Source of the DNA: Ciona savignyi
Taxonomy: Eukaryota > Chordata > Ascidiacea > Phlebobranchia > Cionidae
Length of the DNA stretch: 64,000 bases
Direction of reading: 5' to 3'
Assembly: GCA_000149265.1 (NCBI GenBank)
Contig: CH003145.1
Coordinates: 922,383 to 986,382, forward strand
Shown here: piece after piece, positions 50,401 to 62,010 of the stretch
Layout: every line of letters starts with the position of its first letter
Position numbering within the stretch: position 1 is the first letter of the stretch
Translations under genes and position numbers: made by a program
Notes under the pieces: model-generated
The model's database searches: none
The model's input: only the letters and a program-made list of their open reading frames with translations
What the model was told of the DNA's origin: nothing

Positions 50401-53400
50401 CATTTCAGAATACATACATGATCGGTTTAAAACATGACCGGAATACATATATGATCCTTGTATCGCCACATTTGCAAATGTTATTTTGTGACACACCACT
50501 AGTCAAGGAGAGACACCTATATATTTAAAGTGCTACTTCGTATTCTGAAGAATACAGGCAAAGGTGTTGGGAGATTAAATTTATAGTAAAAAATAACCCT
50601 CAAGACTAGGACCTTAAAATTATATTTGAAACTAATAGGGAAGAGGGACGTAAAATACTCTAAATACATTTACAAAGAATCCATTTGTTTAAATAATCAT
50701 AAAAACTTTATGATTTACACAGCTGTGTGATATCACAAGGAAGTATAACCAAAATTAAATTACACCTTCTGGTATTTGAAATTTTTCTAATGTAGACATC
50801 CATTCTTGCCTTATTTATCACAGTACTCATCTAACAGATCCAAGTTATGTGTTTCAGTTTTTTTAACCTATGTGCAGACACCAGCATTTCTTAAAAGCAA
50901 AAAAACAAAACACTATAAATATTACTTACACAAATAATCTTATTGCACTCTGACAATTTCTGCTTGTGACGTAATAATATGAGTCCAGCTAGAACATCAG
51001 ACGGCACGAGGTCAAGGTCTCGAAAAAAATTATAAAACAAATCTGATGCATCTTCCAGTGCGGTCTATGCAAATTTTGCAGTTAAGATTCAGTGATTGTT
51101 TGGAGAAGTAATTTGGTGATTTTATGGAAACAATCGTTATTACTTTTTAAAACTAACTTGATGGTCCTAAATTTAAACACAAACATTGGCAAACTAAAAT
51201 TATTTATCGCTTAAAATAATGATAATGAGTTGAAACAAAAATGTTGAATTTATACATGTAAAACTATTACAATCACATAATCATTGTAGCAAACTGTTAT
51301 GCTTTAACCACATGCAATCTCAGACATAGAAAGAGATAGAGGAGATGGAGTAGGAGGAAGATAGTGGGGGTGATGATAACAGTGGAATGTTCAGTGTCAA
51401 ATTTGTTGCCATTATGACACAACCTTTGATACACAATGAAAGATTAACTAGTTATATATATATAATATATTACAAGGTCCACGAATGGGCTTTTGTAAAA
51501 CTATAAGCTTTAAAGTTTCACTTCAATACCTAAATGTTTCATGTTTACTTAATTGGCTTGGTCTTTGTATACATTATGTGTTGCAGTTCATAAATTTGGC
51601 ACCCAAAGGCAGTGTTGTTGTCAAATTCGACTAAATCAGGTTTGATCATAGGATATACATAAGATGATGATTATTTATGTTTTTTTTTATCATTTATGCT
51701 CCCAAACATGACATTTAAATATCAAAATTAGTCTAAGTTGGCTCATGACATATACATGTACAGTATAGACTTTAAACAGTACAATTATTAAAGTGTGTAT
51801 GTCAGAGATGCAAGATGCAACATTATATTACTAAAATTTGTGCTTAAAATTGTTTAATGATTTAAACCTAAAATTGAACATTCTATGAAATTATCACATT
51901 TGAGTACTTCTAAAAAATGGATGTAATTTTGCAACGCTGCCCGTTGGTCTAACGGTTAAGTGCGTCGCCTTTTAATCGAAAGGTTGCAGGTGTGAAACTG
52001 GTCGTTAGCTAGTCGGTTGTGTCCTTGGGCAAGGCACTTTACGTACATTGCCTGAACCCAGCGGATTAATGGGTTCTACCAAATTGAAGGAACGAGTCTA
52101 TCATATACAACACACTGAAATAGCTCCGATAACCCGACGATGGGCGCGAGGTGATCTGACGATTGCCCGTTAATAACCCCCTTGGTTTTCCCATTCACGG
52201 GGATAAAGATGAATATCCCCTATCCCCCTCCCCTAACGCTGGTAATACAACATGTTTACACATAGGGTCAAGAACATTTCATTTCCAGTAGAGCAAATTA
52301 AAGTTAAGTTGAGGGTTTAGAACATATCCATCTAGCCAGCATGTAATACTATATATCTACTTATTTGCAAACCTTTTTACCTGCAAATTTTGTGAATTGC
52401 TCACACAGCAGCACCAATCCCCTAACCGTGATTTCCATGATTTCTTCAGATAAACATCTAATTCAGACCTAAAATAAGATGGATTATTTACCCCTAAACC
52501 TAATAAATATATCTACTTATGATTCACTATACATTTAAAAAAACTAACAATTGGCCTCTGGGCATAAAACAAGTGCACTTGTGAATAATAGGTCAAATTA
52601 ACAATTGTCTTTAAAGGTAGAGTATGGATGTGAAACATAAAAATTGTGATTACGATAAATTTAAAATATTGTGTTGACAATTCAGTTTTGTATTGGTAAT
52701 GTGGTTAAAAACGGAATTAACAATCAAATGTGTACAATTAAAAACAATGTTGTCATCAGAATACCTCATGCCTTCTAGGTTTACAGAAGTCACCGACGGC
52801 CCTGAAGAGGCTTCCTTCACTTGGTAAAATAAACGACCAGATGAATCAAATACTATCAAAGCAACTAACACCACAATCAGGAATACAATTGCATTTATTC
52901 CGACCAGCGCTGTAAAGTAATTAAATCTTTAATACTTTTTTGAGAGCAAACTTAAAACAGTCAGGTTACATCTACTAAAGGTGGAACTCCGCAAAGTAAG
53001 AACACATTTAAAATGCAAAATAAATAACTACATTCAGTAACTGAAAATTACATGAAGAAGAATAAAATTTGTTAAAGTTTATTGGCATTTGATAGCTTAA
53101 ATTTTTTTAGCAATATAGTCATAACTGCACTGGGCCACCAAAAATCAAAGTTTTATGACATACCAGGTTTTATGAGCACCTGCTTTACTTATACAGTTTT
53201 TGAAAAACATTTAGTATGTGTACTTGTTGTGCACACTGCTCGGTTTTAAATTGAGGAAAGTTACAAGTACTAGGCAAGTCCAGACTTCATCTATCATTAT
53301 ATCATTAATAGCACTTTATTTCATAGACATAGGTGTGTGTATTTAATCCAGCAAACATGAAACACTACACTTTTTAAAATAAGGTATATTATAACTTTTT

Positions 53401-56400
53401 GTTTGTTTTATGTAAGTTTGTTTTACAAACAAGGTTTAGTATTAACAGTCAGTAAAAAACTTGCTATAACATGATTATACCATTTGTACATAATTTTATA
53501 TTCAACAAAAGTGTAAAAGAAACGTCACATTTTTCTGCATGGCAGGAAGCACAATATGATTTACCCGCAGGAATATTGTAGGATGCCATGATTAATGAAC
53601 ACTTTCTCCAACTTCCGGATAGATGGGCTACAGCAACAATGGTGTACACCAACTCTGTCACCCCAACCACTTTAAATAATATAAATAAAATAATATTGTG
53701 CAAATCAAAGTCATTATTCATATCAATGGAGATGAATATGTGCTTTATAAAATCCAAGAACAGTAATAAGTTGACCAAAACTGCCAAAGAATTTCTTTTG
53801 AATAAAAATAAATGTTACACTTTTATTTCTCGACCACCTACCTCAGTACAATGAAGAAAGAATTGTTAAAGTAATACATCAGGAAATATTAGTTATAGGA
53901 CCTTTATTTACGTGCATTTGACTGGCATTGTATTATAAATATTCATTATATTATGAAGCCATAACACATCAACAAGGGAAATGAAGTGTCCTACAATTTT
54001 TCAAAAAGGGCCCTTTTTATAAAGATTTAAAAGCATTTGAGAAAGTCATAACTGTGTTTCCTGGATGTAGGGGCACATTTTGATGGTGAAATGTTTTTTG
54101 ATAGTGGTCTGTCATTAAAGCACATGAATCCTAGCAAGAAATATATGTAAATAAACTAAAATAATAAAGACCTTACCCAATCGAACATACAGAACATAGC
54201 TGACAGGTTCTCTTTTCTCAGTGTCCAATATGGAACCAGTCATACTGAAGCCACATATTACAACTTCAAGCATCTGTCATGAATAATATACATTTTAAAC
54301 AACTTAATGTGTGGAGTAGGCCTATCAACTTTAGAATACTTGTAAACTCTTATTAAAACAATATGGTAGACACCCACTTTATTCCAAGTGATGACAAATA
54401 TGAGTATTGGGAACTATACCACCACTGTTAAATTGTCCCGTGTTAACAGTTAGAATGCTAGATCTATTTAAGTGTGCTTTTTGTTATACCATATTAAGTT
54501 TTTAACAGCTGCATTTTGCACCACCGCACCAAGGCAACATTCGGACAAGAATTCTGCAAACCACTACACATACAAAAAAGAATCCCATTTATGTGGCACA
54601 CTACCGATTTTAGGGTTGGGTATTGTGCTAACACCTACATACCCATAACATACTTTTGTTGAACTTTCCCATATCATGATGCATATGCAGGACTTGAGAT
54701 TCAAATGGCCTAACGATCCCGATTGTCACCATATTTGTACATAACGATTGCTTTAAACTTACTCAAGCGCAACATTTACAATATAATGCCACATATCTTC
54801 ATATAACCAAAACCTTAGATTTGGGTTTGACTTTAAAAATGAGAACTCTTAGTTTATCAAATTTAACTTACAGAGGCAGCAACCAATAATGCCACATATC
54901 CAAACGAAATACGTTTTATTTCTTGCGAACAAGAAACTTGATCAATAAAACTTGTGTTAGCATTGCGTCCAATCAGGTAACTAAGATCCACTTCCGAATA
55001 GTGCACGATATCAATTGATGTTGTCACATAAACAATGACAATAATTAACCTGTAGGGTGGACAAGTAGTTTTATATGCCCATTAAACACAAGTCTGACAT
55101 AAAAAATAATAAGTGCTGGGGAACAAGTAAAAATTCTCACAGAAAATAGTGCAATTATTTATACTTTGGGTTGAGTGAAGTAGAATAATTGTATTGAATC
55201 CTATTCCAGAATATATTTTCAAATAAAAATAAAATTGAGTAAATTGTGACAAGAAACATCCCTACAGACTAAAGAATATACGGACGACGGCCATTTTGTG
55301 AACTTTAAGCGCCAATTATTCTTTAACAGCTGATATTTCGGGGTTGGAAGGATCATTCATTGCAAAGAAAGTTGAAAATGAATATATTGAATTAGGAAAA
55401 GAACTAATTTACTCTACATACCCCCAGTAATCGCAGGAAGTCCCCAATATGTTAACTTGATAAGTAAATATAATACACGTCTACCACATATATAAAACAG
55501 CTAAAGACTTTATTAAACCAATAAAATAAATTATAAATTTCCCTGCCATTAACAATATTCAGACACCCTGTACCCACCATACACCATTTTCCCACCAAAA
55601 CTGAACTGCACTTAAACCAGTTTTATTTAACACCCCATAATAATATTAATAAAAACTAGAGAGTGTCAACCACGTGTTAAACACCACTATTTGTTATACA
55701 CATGTTGTATACCCAATATTCATGCTACAGGGTCCCTAACCACAATTTGTCTTTTATACACTGAGTATGTAGTTTGTTTCTGCAAGCATAAACGCATGGG
55801 TCCCATAGTTAACAGACCAAACTTAATTTCCATTTTTAGTTAAATAAAGAATAAACGTTTTAAATTTACGAACATTTTACCACAAATGTTTTAAATTATA
55901 GCTTCTTTTTAAGCACTGTAGTGAAATAAAGCTAAAATTCCAAAACGGCCCGATTTAGTTTTTCATGATTTCAGGGAATTTCCCTGGGTTTGGTAGATAA
56001 GTTTCTGTTTTTACATAAGTGAGTCATGTTATGTAACAATTCTTAAAGTTTTAATCTGATTTGTCGACTTCTTGTTGGAGATGTCAGTGCGATATGGCAT
56101 GCCTGCCACAATCAAAATTTAGGAACATATCTTTGTTTTCATGGAAATTAACCTAATTAAATGTTTTCTTTTTTTAATTGGCACAAAGAGTCAAATGTTT
56201 ATCGAATTTTATTCAAATAAGAGCAGCCGTTCAAGTGCTATGGCCACAATATCTAATTTATTAGAAAAAAAAACGTTTTGATTTTTAACGTTCGATTTAG
56301 TTTTTCATGGCTTCGGAGAATCCCCCATGAGCTTGGTAAATAAATATCTGTTTTTACATATGTGGGTAATGTTAACTATCAATTTTTTTTGACGAAGTTT

Positions 56401-59400
56401 TGACGAATCCTTGTTGGAGATGTCAGTGCAATGTGGCATGCTTGTCACAATCATTAGTCCGGAACATATCTTCGTTTTTAACCCTTTAACTGCCTGAAAA
56501 TTGCATAAGTGGAAAAGTATACGGCCGATTTTGATCAGTTAGATGGCGCTGGAGAGCTGAATAATTTCTCTGTTTACCAATATAAGATGATATATAGGTT
56601 TGCCTTTAAAATGTTTTAGTTATTTAAGTTTTAAAAAACGTATACATATATGTGTGGTTTTGGTTGTTTTAATTAGTTTTAATTACTGTTTTAGTCCCCG
56701 ATTAGTTTTCAACTATTGTCGTCATGGTTCGCTTGTTTAGTTTAAAAACAATCCATTCGTTTTTCGCTTGTACATTTTGGATTAGGCCATTTTTTGAGCT
56801 TTTGGAGGGTAAAAACGGATATTCTGTTGAAGAAGCTGCCCTTTTGTTGGCTGATAGTGCTTCTGAAAGCAGTTGTGCTATATTTTCAAGTAGTTCTAGC
56901 AATGAAGAACCTTTTTGAAGATGTTTTGCATCAGTTTTGTTTTCCTGTGGCTATGTGTTTGTGTTTCATTGGGCAAAAGTAAAAAAAAAAAAAATTGATT
57001 TGCGTATTACAACGTCATCAGTCAAGTTGTGAGTTCATCACAAAAAGAGTAGTACAAAATGATCCAAATATAATCATAAATAACTTTGCTACTACTGTTT
57101 TGTTTGTAAATGAGAAAAAAAGATAGTTTTTGTTGATCTAAATAGAAACACATGACGTCATTGCACAATGCATGACGTCATCAAAATTTTACTAATGCAA
57201 AACAAAAGAAAATTTATTTCTGAACAACTTTTCTGTTGATCATATTATGCTTACTTCAATAGTTTTTTGTACAGAAGCTTCTAACCTAAAGCAACTTAGC
57301 CGAAAAATGACCAAAAAAACAGCCGGCAGTTAAAGGGTTAAGGGAGTTACCCTAAGTAAATGTTTTCTTTCTTTTAAGTGACACAGGGTGGATAACTATC
57401 TAGCATTTCACAAAATCTGATCAAAATTAGAGCAGCCGGTTAAACGTTATTTTCTGAAAAGCTATTTTTTTAGAAAAATAACCGATTTGGATTTTAACGT
57501 CTCCGGGGAATTCCCCTAGATTTATAACCCACAATTTTGCTCCTGCGTATCTAGACCATGTTGTCTAACAAATAACAAAGCTTTATTACTATTTTCTTAT
57601 TCCTTCTGGTAGATGTCGGGGCGTCATGCCATGCCTGTCACAATCATGATTTGAGAACTAAATCTTATTTTTTAGGGTATTTTCCTAGATATTTTTTTTT
57701 ATATTTTTCTAATTGTTAAATAAGTAGGTAATGCACTTACATTCCACCAAATCTTATTTAAATTGAAACAGCCGTTTAAGCGCTATGCCACAAAAAGCTA
57801 AATTTTTCATAAAAAATACCGTTTTGGTTTTAAACCGCCCAGGGGAATTCCCCTTGATTTATCACTCAACATTTTGGTTTCTGCTTATATAGACCATGTT
57901 GTCTAACAAATGGCTAAGTTTTATTACGATTCCATTATCCCTTTTGGTAGATGTCGGGGCGACATGCCATGCCTGTCACAATCATGATTTGAGAACAAAA
58001 TCTTATTTTTTAGGGTATTTCCCTGGGTAAATTTTTTATTTTTCCCAAGTGTTAAATCAGTGTCTAATGCACTTACATTCCACCAAATCTTATTCAAATT
58101 GGAGCAGCTGTTTAAGCGCTTTGCCACAAAAAGCAAATTTTTTTTATAAAAAATACCGTTTTGGTTTTTAACCTCCCAGGGGAATTCCCCTTGATTTATC
58201 ACCCAAAATTTTGGTTTCTGCATATCTATACCATGTTGTCTAACAAATGGCTAAGTTTCATTACGATTCCATTATTCCTTCTGGTAGATGTCGGGGCGCC
58301 ATGCCATGCCTGTCAAACCTTTGACGAAGAAAAAAAAACGGACAAAAACAATATGACCCATAATAACTGATAAACTTTGTTAAAAAGAGGTAATAACTAA
58401 TATACATTAGATACGCAATGACAAATTTTGGAATTATATCTTGCTATAAAAAATCACTAAAGGCCAAAGAAAATAAACACGACAACCGTTTTTCACATTT
58501 TAAACATTTTTTGGTTGATAGTCTTAGTTTTTTGATACCTTAGGAATATAAAGACAATTCACTTCAAATTAGTAAAAAATGAAAAAAGTATAAAATATAA
58601 CTGAAAACTATATTATACATAGGATAAAAATATATATATACTAAAAAACTGAACCACCTCACTTTTTGTTAAAAATTTCTATTGTACGCTTTTGGTTTTA
58701 TTAAAGTGACCAACGAGATCATGTACCGCAAGTTACCAGGGGAAATCCGTTGAAAAATAAAATTCACAACTAACTATAGTAGGTCTACACTATTTCCATG
58801 TATATAAATCAGCTAAACACTTTAAATGTTTACAAATGGATATTGAATTTCAAGTCTACGAAAAAATATTCGAATACTCCATTCCCAACATAAACTATTG
58901 TCCCGAAAACGCACCATTACTTTACCGCACTAAAAGCCCCCAATAATACAAAAAACAACTATTTTTTGTTCCTATTGTTGTTTTTTTAGTATATTAATGT
59001 GAATAAGTTATTCGGAAAACATTAATATTTATTTTGGATTGGTAACCCAGGAACCCATTAGTTTTTTTAAACATAAGTTATATTATTTATATAAGATATA
59101 CCATGCAAGTTTAGGAAAGCAGGCTAACTGTTTGTTTAATATATAAAATATATACATCAAGTTTGGATTGGTAACTCGGGAACCCATTAGTTTTTACTTG
59201 CAGTAACAAATGTTATACACTTTATTTAAGATATACCAAAGGTAATGAGGTAACCAGCAGGGAACCCGATCTTTTTGCGTGCAGAAAAATATACCTTACA
59301 CTGAACAGGGGTTTTAAAAATAGTGGTGAATAACAAGTGGTTGACACTATTTAGTTTAGATTAGGTTTATTTATTGTTCAATTTAACCATTATTTACAAT

Positions 59401-59645
59401 CAAAAACTTAAGAAAAATTGCATATTATTCATTCGACAATCTTGTTATCCTTATTAACCCGTGTAGCTGTTATATTTAAGGGTTTAATTAGAATAAAACT
59501 TTTTAAAAAAAAGTTAAAATAACAATGTTGCGGTTAAAAATTATACTCACAGTATAAAATGAAGAAGAGATAATATTAAACAGGGCAAAACCAAATCATC
59601 ACTTCCAGTAGACCACCTTCTCTTAAACAAAACAATCCCTGGCAT
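41468..59645 (-). CDS. DAGLA: sn-1-specific diacylglycerol lipase, alpha-type, about 22-23 exons
   Basis: The enzyme hydrolyses diacylglycerol at sn-1 to give 2-arachidonoylglycerol and related monoacylglycerols, at the plasma membrane. The start MPGIVLFKRRWSTGSDDLVL at 59645 is almost identical to vertebrate DAGL. Four transmembrane segments are followed by a cysteine-rich stretch, VVVTIRGTLSEKDLLTD and GHSLGAG with the catalytic Ser codon at 48020-48018. The catalytic Asp of VLGKDL is at 47560-47558 and the His of ITHIV at 46923-46921. A long tail ends with RFEPNLIPKPPR and a stop at 41470-41468. Total is about 863 residues, between vertebrate DAGLB (about 670) and DAGLA (about 1,040); the conserved tail motif argues for the alpha type. 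Exons close in phase except for one extra A/T at 48387-48391. A 16-nt micro-exon is tentative. The first intron is 4.5 kb and full of repeats. Confidence 0.93.
43171..43365. repeat. Tandem duplication, about 97-bp unit
   Basis: Two adjacent copies, each containing TTTTTAACCAGTGAACTGTG, AGTAATGTTTTCCA and ACCAAATTGTATAAAAACAA, differing at a few positions. It lies inside a lipase intron. Confidence 0.85.
44030..44290 (+). mobile_element. Decayed tRNA-derived SINE copy
   Basis: Related to 51939-52250 and read in the same direction: a head with GGTTAGGGTGTGCCTTACC, then GAGCTAGTTCGTTGTGG, AAGGCACTTAGCAGTCATTG, GATTAATGGGTTTAACCAAA and ATCTGATGG in the same order as the better-preserved copy. 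Internal deletions are evident. Confidence 0.6.
45288..45915 (+). repeat. Short copy of the unclassified inverted-end repeat family
   Basis: It begins GTCAACCACGTGTTTAAACA and ends CGGACAAAAACAATATG, the same start and finish as the copy beginning at 55668 and finishing near 58350. It carries about two of the internal units marked by GGTAGATGT and CATGCCTGTCA, against many in the longer copy. No coding potential is visible. Confidence 0.7.
46564..50245 (-). other. DAGLA: DAGL exon block: alpha/beta-hydrolase catalytic domain
   Basis: Minus-strand exons 50245-50168, 50005-49881, 49686-49521, 49129-48968, 48497-48385, 48025-47920, 47615-47474, 47149-47081, 47007-46871 and 46687-46564. Order seen: MYYCNYAIASYGPLFY; cysteines in CKLTHECMCGPFGCC; DIVYISWAND; PFFLFVDHDKKTVVVTIRGT; GHSLGAGIAAVLSIML; YCYAPPGGLL; VLGKDLVFRTGISQLEDL; LYPPGQITHIVY; and SDNKNFNEIKVSKNMVAHHF. 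The last matches the vertebrate GDNKAFNEVIISP region and is the hardest exon to spot. The exon 48497-48385 is 113 nt where 112 is needed; removing one base of the five-base run gives YKLIILGHSLG. Confidence 0.92.
51939..52250 (+). mobile_element. tRNA-derived SINE, best-preserved copy (lysine tRNA-like head)
   Basis: The head GCCCGTTGGTCTAACGGTTA holds an A-box-like TGGTCTAACGG. The anticodon-loop-like CTTTTAA would read as a lysine TTT anticodon, and the B-box-like GGTTGCAGGTGTGAAAC is degenerate. The body (CTAGTCGGTTGTGTCCTTGG, CCCAGCGGATTAATGGGTTC, CGATAACCCGACGATGGGCG, CCATTCACGGGGATAAAG) is shared with three other loci here. The lack of a complete cloverleaf and the long shared body argue against a functional tRNA gene. 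It lies in the intron between lipase exons 52468-52381 and 51064-50930. Confidence 0.75.
56482..57337 (+). mobile_element. piggyBac-like non-autonomous element with TTAA duplication
   Basis: TTAA flanks both sides (56478-56481 and 57338-57341), and the ends are perfect 13-bp inverted repeats, CCCTTTAACTGCC. The 856-bp interior has an open frame at 56724-56918 whose C-terminal part, GYSVEEAALLLADSASESS with a following Ser/Glu-rich run, resembles the acidic N-terminus typical of piggyBac transposases. The catalytic domain is absent, so it is an internally deleted copy. It interrupts a unit of the surrounding repeat family. Confidence 0.75.
57540..58355. repeat. Tandem array of about 335-bp units
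   Basis: The landmark GGTAGATGTCGGGGCG followed by CATGCCATGCCTGTCA recurs at about 57610, 57946 and 58276, a spacing of about 335 bp. TTGTCTAACAAAT and GGGGAATTCCCCT also recur at matching offsets. More diverged units at about 56080 and 56400 precede the nested insertion. The final unit ends in the CGGACAAAAACAATATG terminus shared with the copy at 45915. Confidence 0.8.
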
Positions 59646-59646
59646 T

Positions 59647-59670
59647 TTAAATCTTTTGTATGCAGCTCAT
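59647..59670 (-). promoter_or_regulatory. Upstream ORF of seven codons ending one base before the DAGL start
   Basis: In the 5' leader of the lipase an ATG at 59670-59668 opens MSCIQKI and stops with TAA at 59649-59647. A single A then precedes the main ATG at 59645. A stop this close to the start would allow reinitiation only over a very short distance. About 20-30 nt farther upstream, a ten-T tract followed by CTTTGAG could be a splice or trans-splice acceptor, which would keep the uORF in the mature leader. Confidence 0.4.
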
Positions 59671-60405
59671 TGTTGGTAGAACTCAAAGAAAAAAAAAACT
59701 GTGTGTTTAAGTCAAACCATTCTGAATAAAATATTAAAATATTATTAGAGTACCAGTTGCCATTTAAAAATAAATAAAATGTGCAAATTAGAACATAGCC
59801 TAATAATTATATTAAACATATGAAAAAGTTTGATTTGTTATCATGCATAATTTTCCATGTCAAAAGTGACCTGTTGATATTAACGATAATCAACGCATGT
59901 GGCTAAGTGGGAAGAGTAAGCAGCCAAAAACTTGTGGGTTAAACAACAACCACATTTACTTAACTTAGATACAGGATTCCATTTGTTATACAAATATTAA
60001 AAATTAGTGTTGCTAGCTAACAACCATATGCAAGGCTGTAGTGCTGTTAAAGTCAGGAAACTACACACTAAAATAAAGATTAGGGAAACTGCATTAGGGT
60101 TAGGTTAGTGCTGGAATTAGATTTAGGGTGATTTTTTGCAGTTTAGATTAGTATTTGAGGCTGAGTTAGAATGAGTTTTCATAGTTTTTTATTAAGCTAG
60201 ATCCCTCCTTCACTCTTTCCTTTGAAACAAGCCCATTGTTTTCCCTTAAGACAAGTGAATTGAACAATGCGACTTCAATAACAAATGTGAAATATGTGGT
60301 AGAATGCTTAAAAATAATGTTACAAACTTTTTATATATCAGTAAGCTTCTATTTTTTGCCCTACTATTTCAAAATCGTCATTTATCTTATTGCCACTGTC
60401 TAAGC

Positions 60406-61290
60406 CAGGGATGTCCAACCTTTTATTGTAGTGGGCCGCATTGTCACTTAAAATAATTCAATGGGTCGCAGAACCTATTAAATTTCAATAAAAATGACAG
60501 GGTTCGAATTAATGGTTTTGAAATGATTTGTGAAACGCGCGGATAAGAAGCGCTCAAAAAAAATTTGGTTATGATAAATTGCCTTAAACGACCAAAAAGA
60601 TATTTATTTCATAAAGCAGACAGTACCGTTATTTAGTGGTACAGTAATGATAAATTGCAATAAACGTAAATTCAAAAGGGGTGTGTCGCATCTCGCCCAT
60701 CATAAATAAAGGAATCGAGGTATATTAACGCATAATAGTCATTATTGCCTTGTGATAGCAATGCTTATTAAACGCCAATAATGCAAAGTAGAGCCAGGGT
60801 AAATAAATAATGTTATGTTAAAGGCAAACGATGTTATATTAACGTGTTGAGGATTTATTATTAAAAGTGCGCAAAATCAGTACCGGTAATTTATATTTTC
60901 GCGAGTTTGTTAAATTTTGTAATTCGCAAACTTTAGAAAACGGTTCGCGAATAGCGATTCGCGATCCCTTAATTTCAACCCTGAATGGGTACATAAAGAA
61001 ACAATTAAAAGCCATTAATTTCATCTTTGAAAAAAGGAACAAATAACACACATATAGAAAAAAACAAAAACTTATTTCTGCAATACAAAGTCAATGAGAT
61101 AAGTTTTGTCGTCCGTCGGTTTTTTTCTGCAGTTTTGATGTTTACTGCATCCCTAAAAGCTGACTGATACATTTGAATTAGGCCAAGATTTAAAGTTCGA
61201 AATACTACTTGGAGTAAAAATGACTAGCGCCCAATAAAAATCACAGGTGGGCCGCACTGCGGGCCGCGGGCCGCAGGTTGGACATCCCTG
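60406..61290. mobile_element. hAT-type non-autonomous element with 8-bp target duplication
   Basis: The ends are inverted repeats CAGGGATGTCCAACCT, followed inward by GC-rich GGGCCGC motifs. The 8-bp sequence GTCTAAGC flanks both sides (60398-60405 and 61291-61298). Length is 885 bp with no transposase frame. End sequence, GC-rich subterminal motif and 8-bp duplication together are diagnostic of hAT elements. Confidence 0.85.
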
Positions 61291-62010
61291 GTCTAAGCCA
61301 ACACAAAACAACTAATAAGTTATCATTCTGCTTTTCCCTGCAGTAATAATGCATTTATTAAAAATACTGTGATAGACAGCACTGGTACCACCCTGTAAAG
61401 CGAATTGTGAATATTAAGATGCTTTGTGCATATGGCCGCCGTTGGTATTTGTATTTAAACTATAAATCAAATTAAAAGTTTTTAAAAGGGTTCCACCATA
61501 TCTATAGGTATAATGTGTGAAAACTCTATAAATGTGCGAATATTATTAATATTCATATTAAGTATTAATACTTTACATTTTGTAATCAAAAATTACCAGT
61601 CGATACAGCACAGTTTAAGTAGAAAATTCTGTAACCTTTAATACTGTAGCACCTCGTAAAAGGTTTGAACTTTTTTACTTTCGTTGTCCGTTTTTTCGCG
61701 TTATTTCTATATTTCTAGGTAAAAAAAACTTTTTTAATGGCATTATAAATAAACTGAACAAAGCAAAGACAATTTAGTTAGTATTAAACAATATTATGTT
61801 AAAAGCAAAAAACTAAGACAAGTCATATTATCAACAGCCTTTCGCTTATTTTCGTCCAATTTAGATTTTACTAATTCCTGAACAGAAGTAAAGAATATAT
61901 ATTTGTTCATGTTGTAACGATTTTGGTTTCTGATTAGGGGATTTTCAGCTACAAATCTTATTTTGTTGAGTACGAATGTGAAATCATAGACACTCTATAT
62001 GTATAGAGCA

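Larger units (their letters stand above)
55668..59350. repeat. Long copy of the unclassified repeat family with inverted ends
   Basis: The left end starts GTCAACCACGTGTTAAACAC followed by CACTATTTGTTATACACATG. The right end, reverse complemented from about 59347, starts GTGTCAACCACTTGTTATTC followed by CACCACTATTTTTAAAA. This gives inverted termini over at least about 30 bases. The interior holds repeated units (see 57540-58355) and a nested piggyBac-like insertion at 56482-57337. No protein-coding remnant is recognisable outside that insertion. It fills most of the first intron of the lipase gene. Confidence 0.6.
50930..59645 (-). other. DAGLA: DAGL exon block: N-terminal four-helix membrane domain and cytosolic link
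   Basis: Minus-strand exons 59645-59551, 55049-54872, 54273-54177, 53669-53565, 52909-52765, 52468-52381 and 51064-50930. Hydrophobic segments are LVLPCLILSLLHFILLIIVI; ISFGYVALLVAASMLEVVIC; YVLYVRLVVGVTELVYTIVA; and INAIVFLIVVLVALIVF followed by FDSSGRLFYQ (vertebrate FDPTGR). FFRDLDLVPSDVLAGLILLR, near-identical to the vertebrate protein, ends the block. Split codons close at every junction (for example CT|G and G|TG). Confidence 0.92.

Noticed and set aside
51939-52010. Functional lysine tRNA gene
   Set aside because: The head resembles a tRNA, but the B box and acceptor stem are degenerate and the same roughly 300-bp body recurs at three other loci, so it is a SINE.
53464-53787. 107-residue minus-strand frame as a separate small membrane protein
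   Set aside because: Only 53565-53669 is coding, as an exon of the lipase; the rest of the frame is intron read-through.
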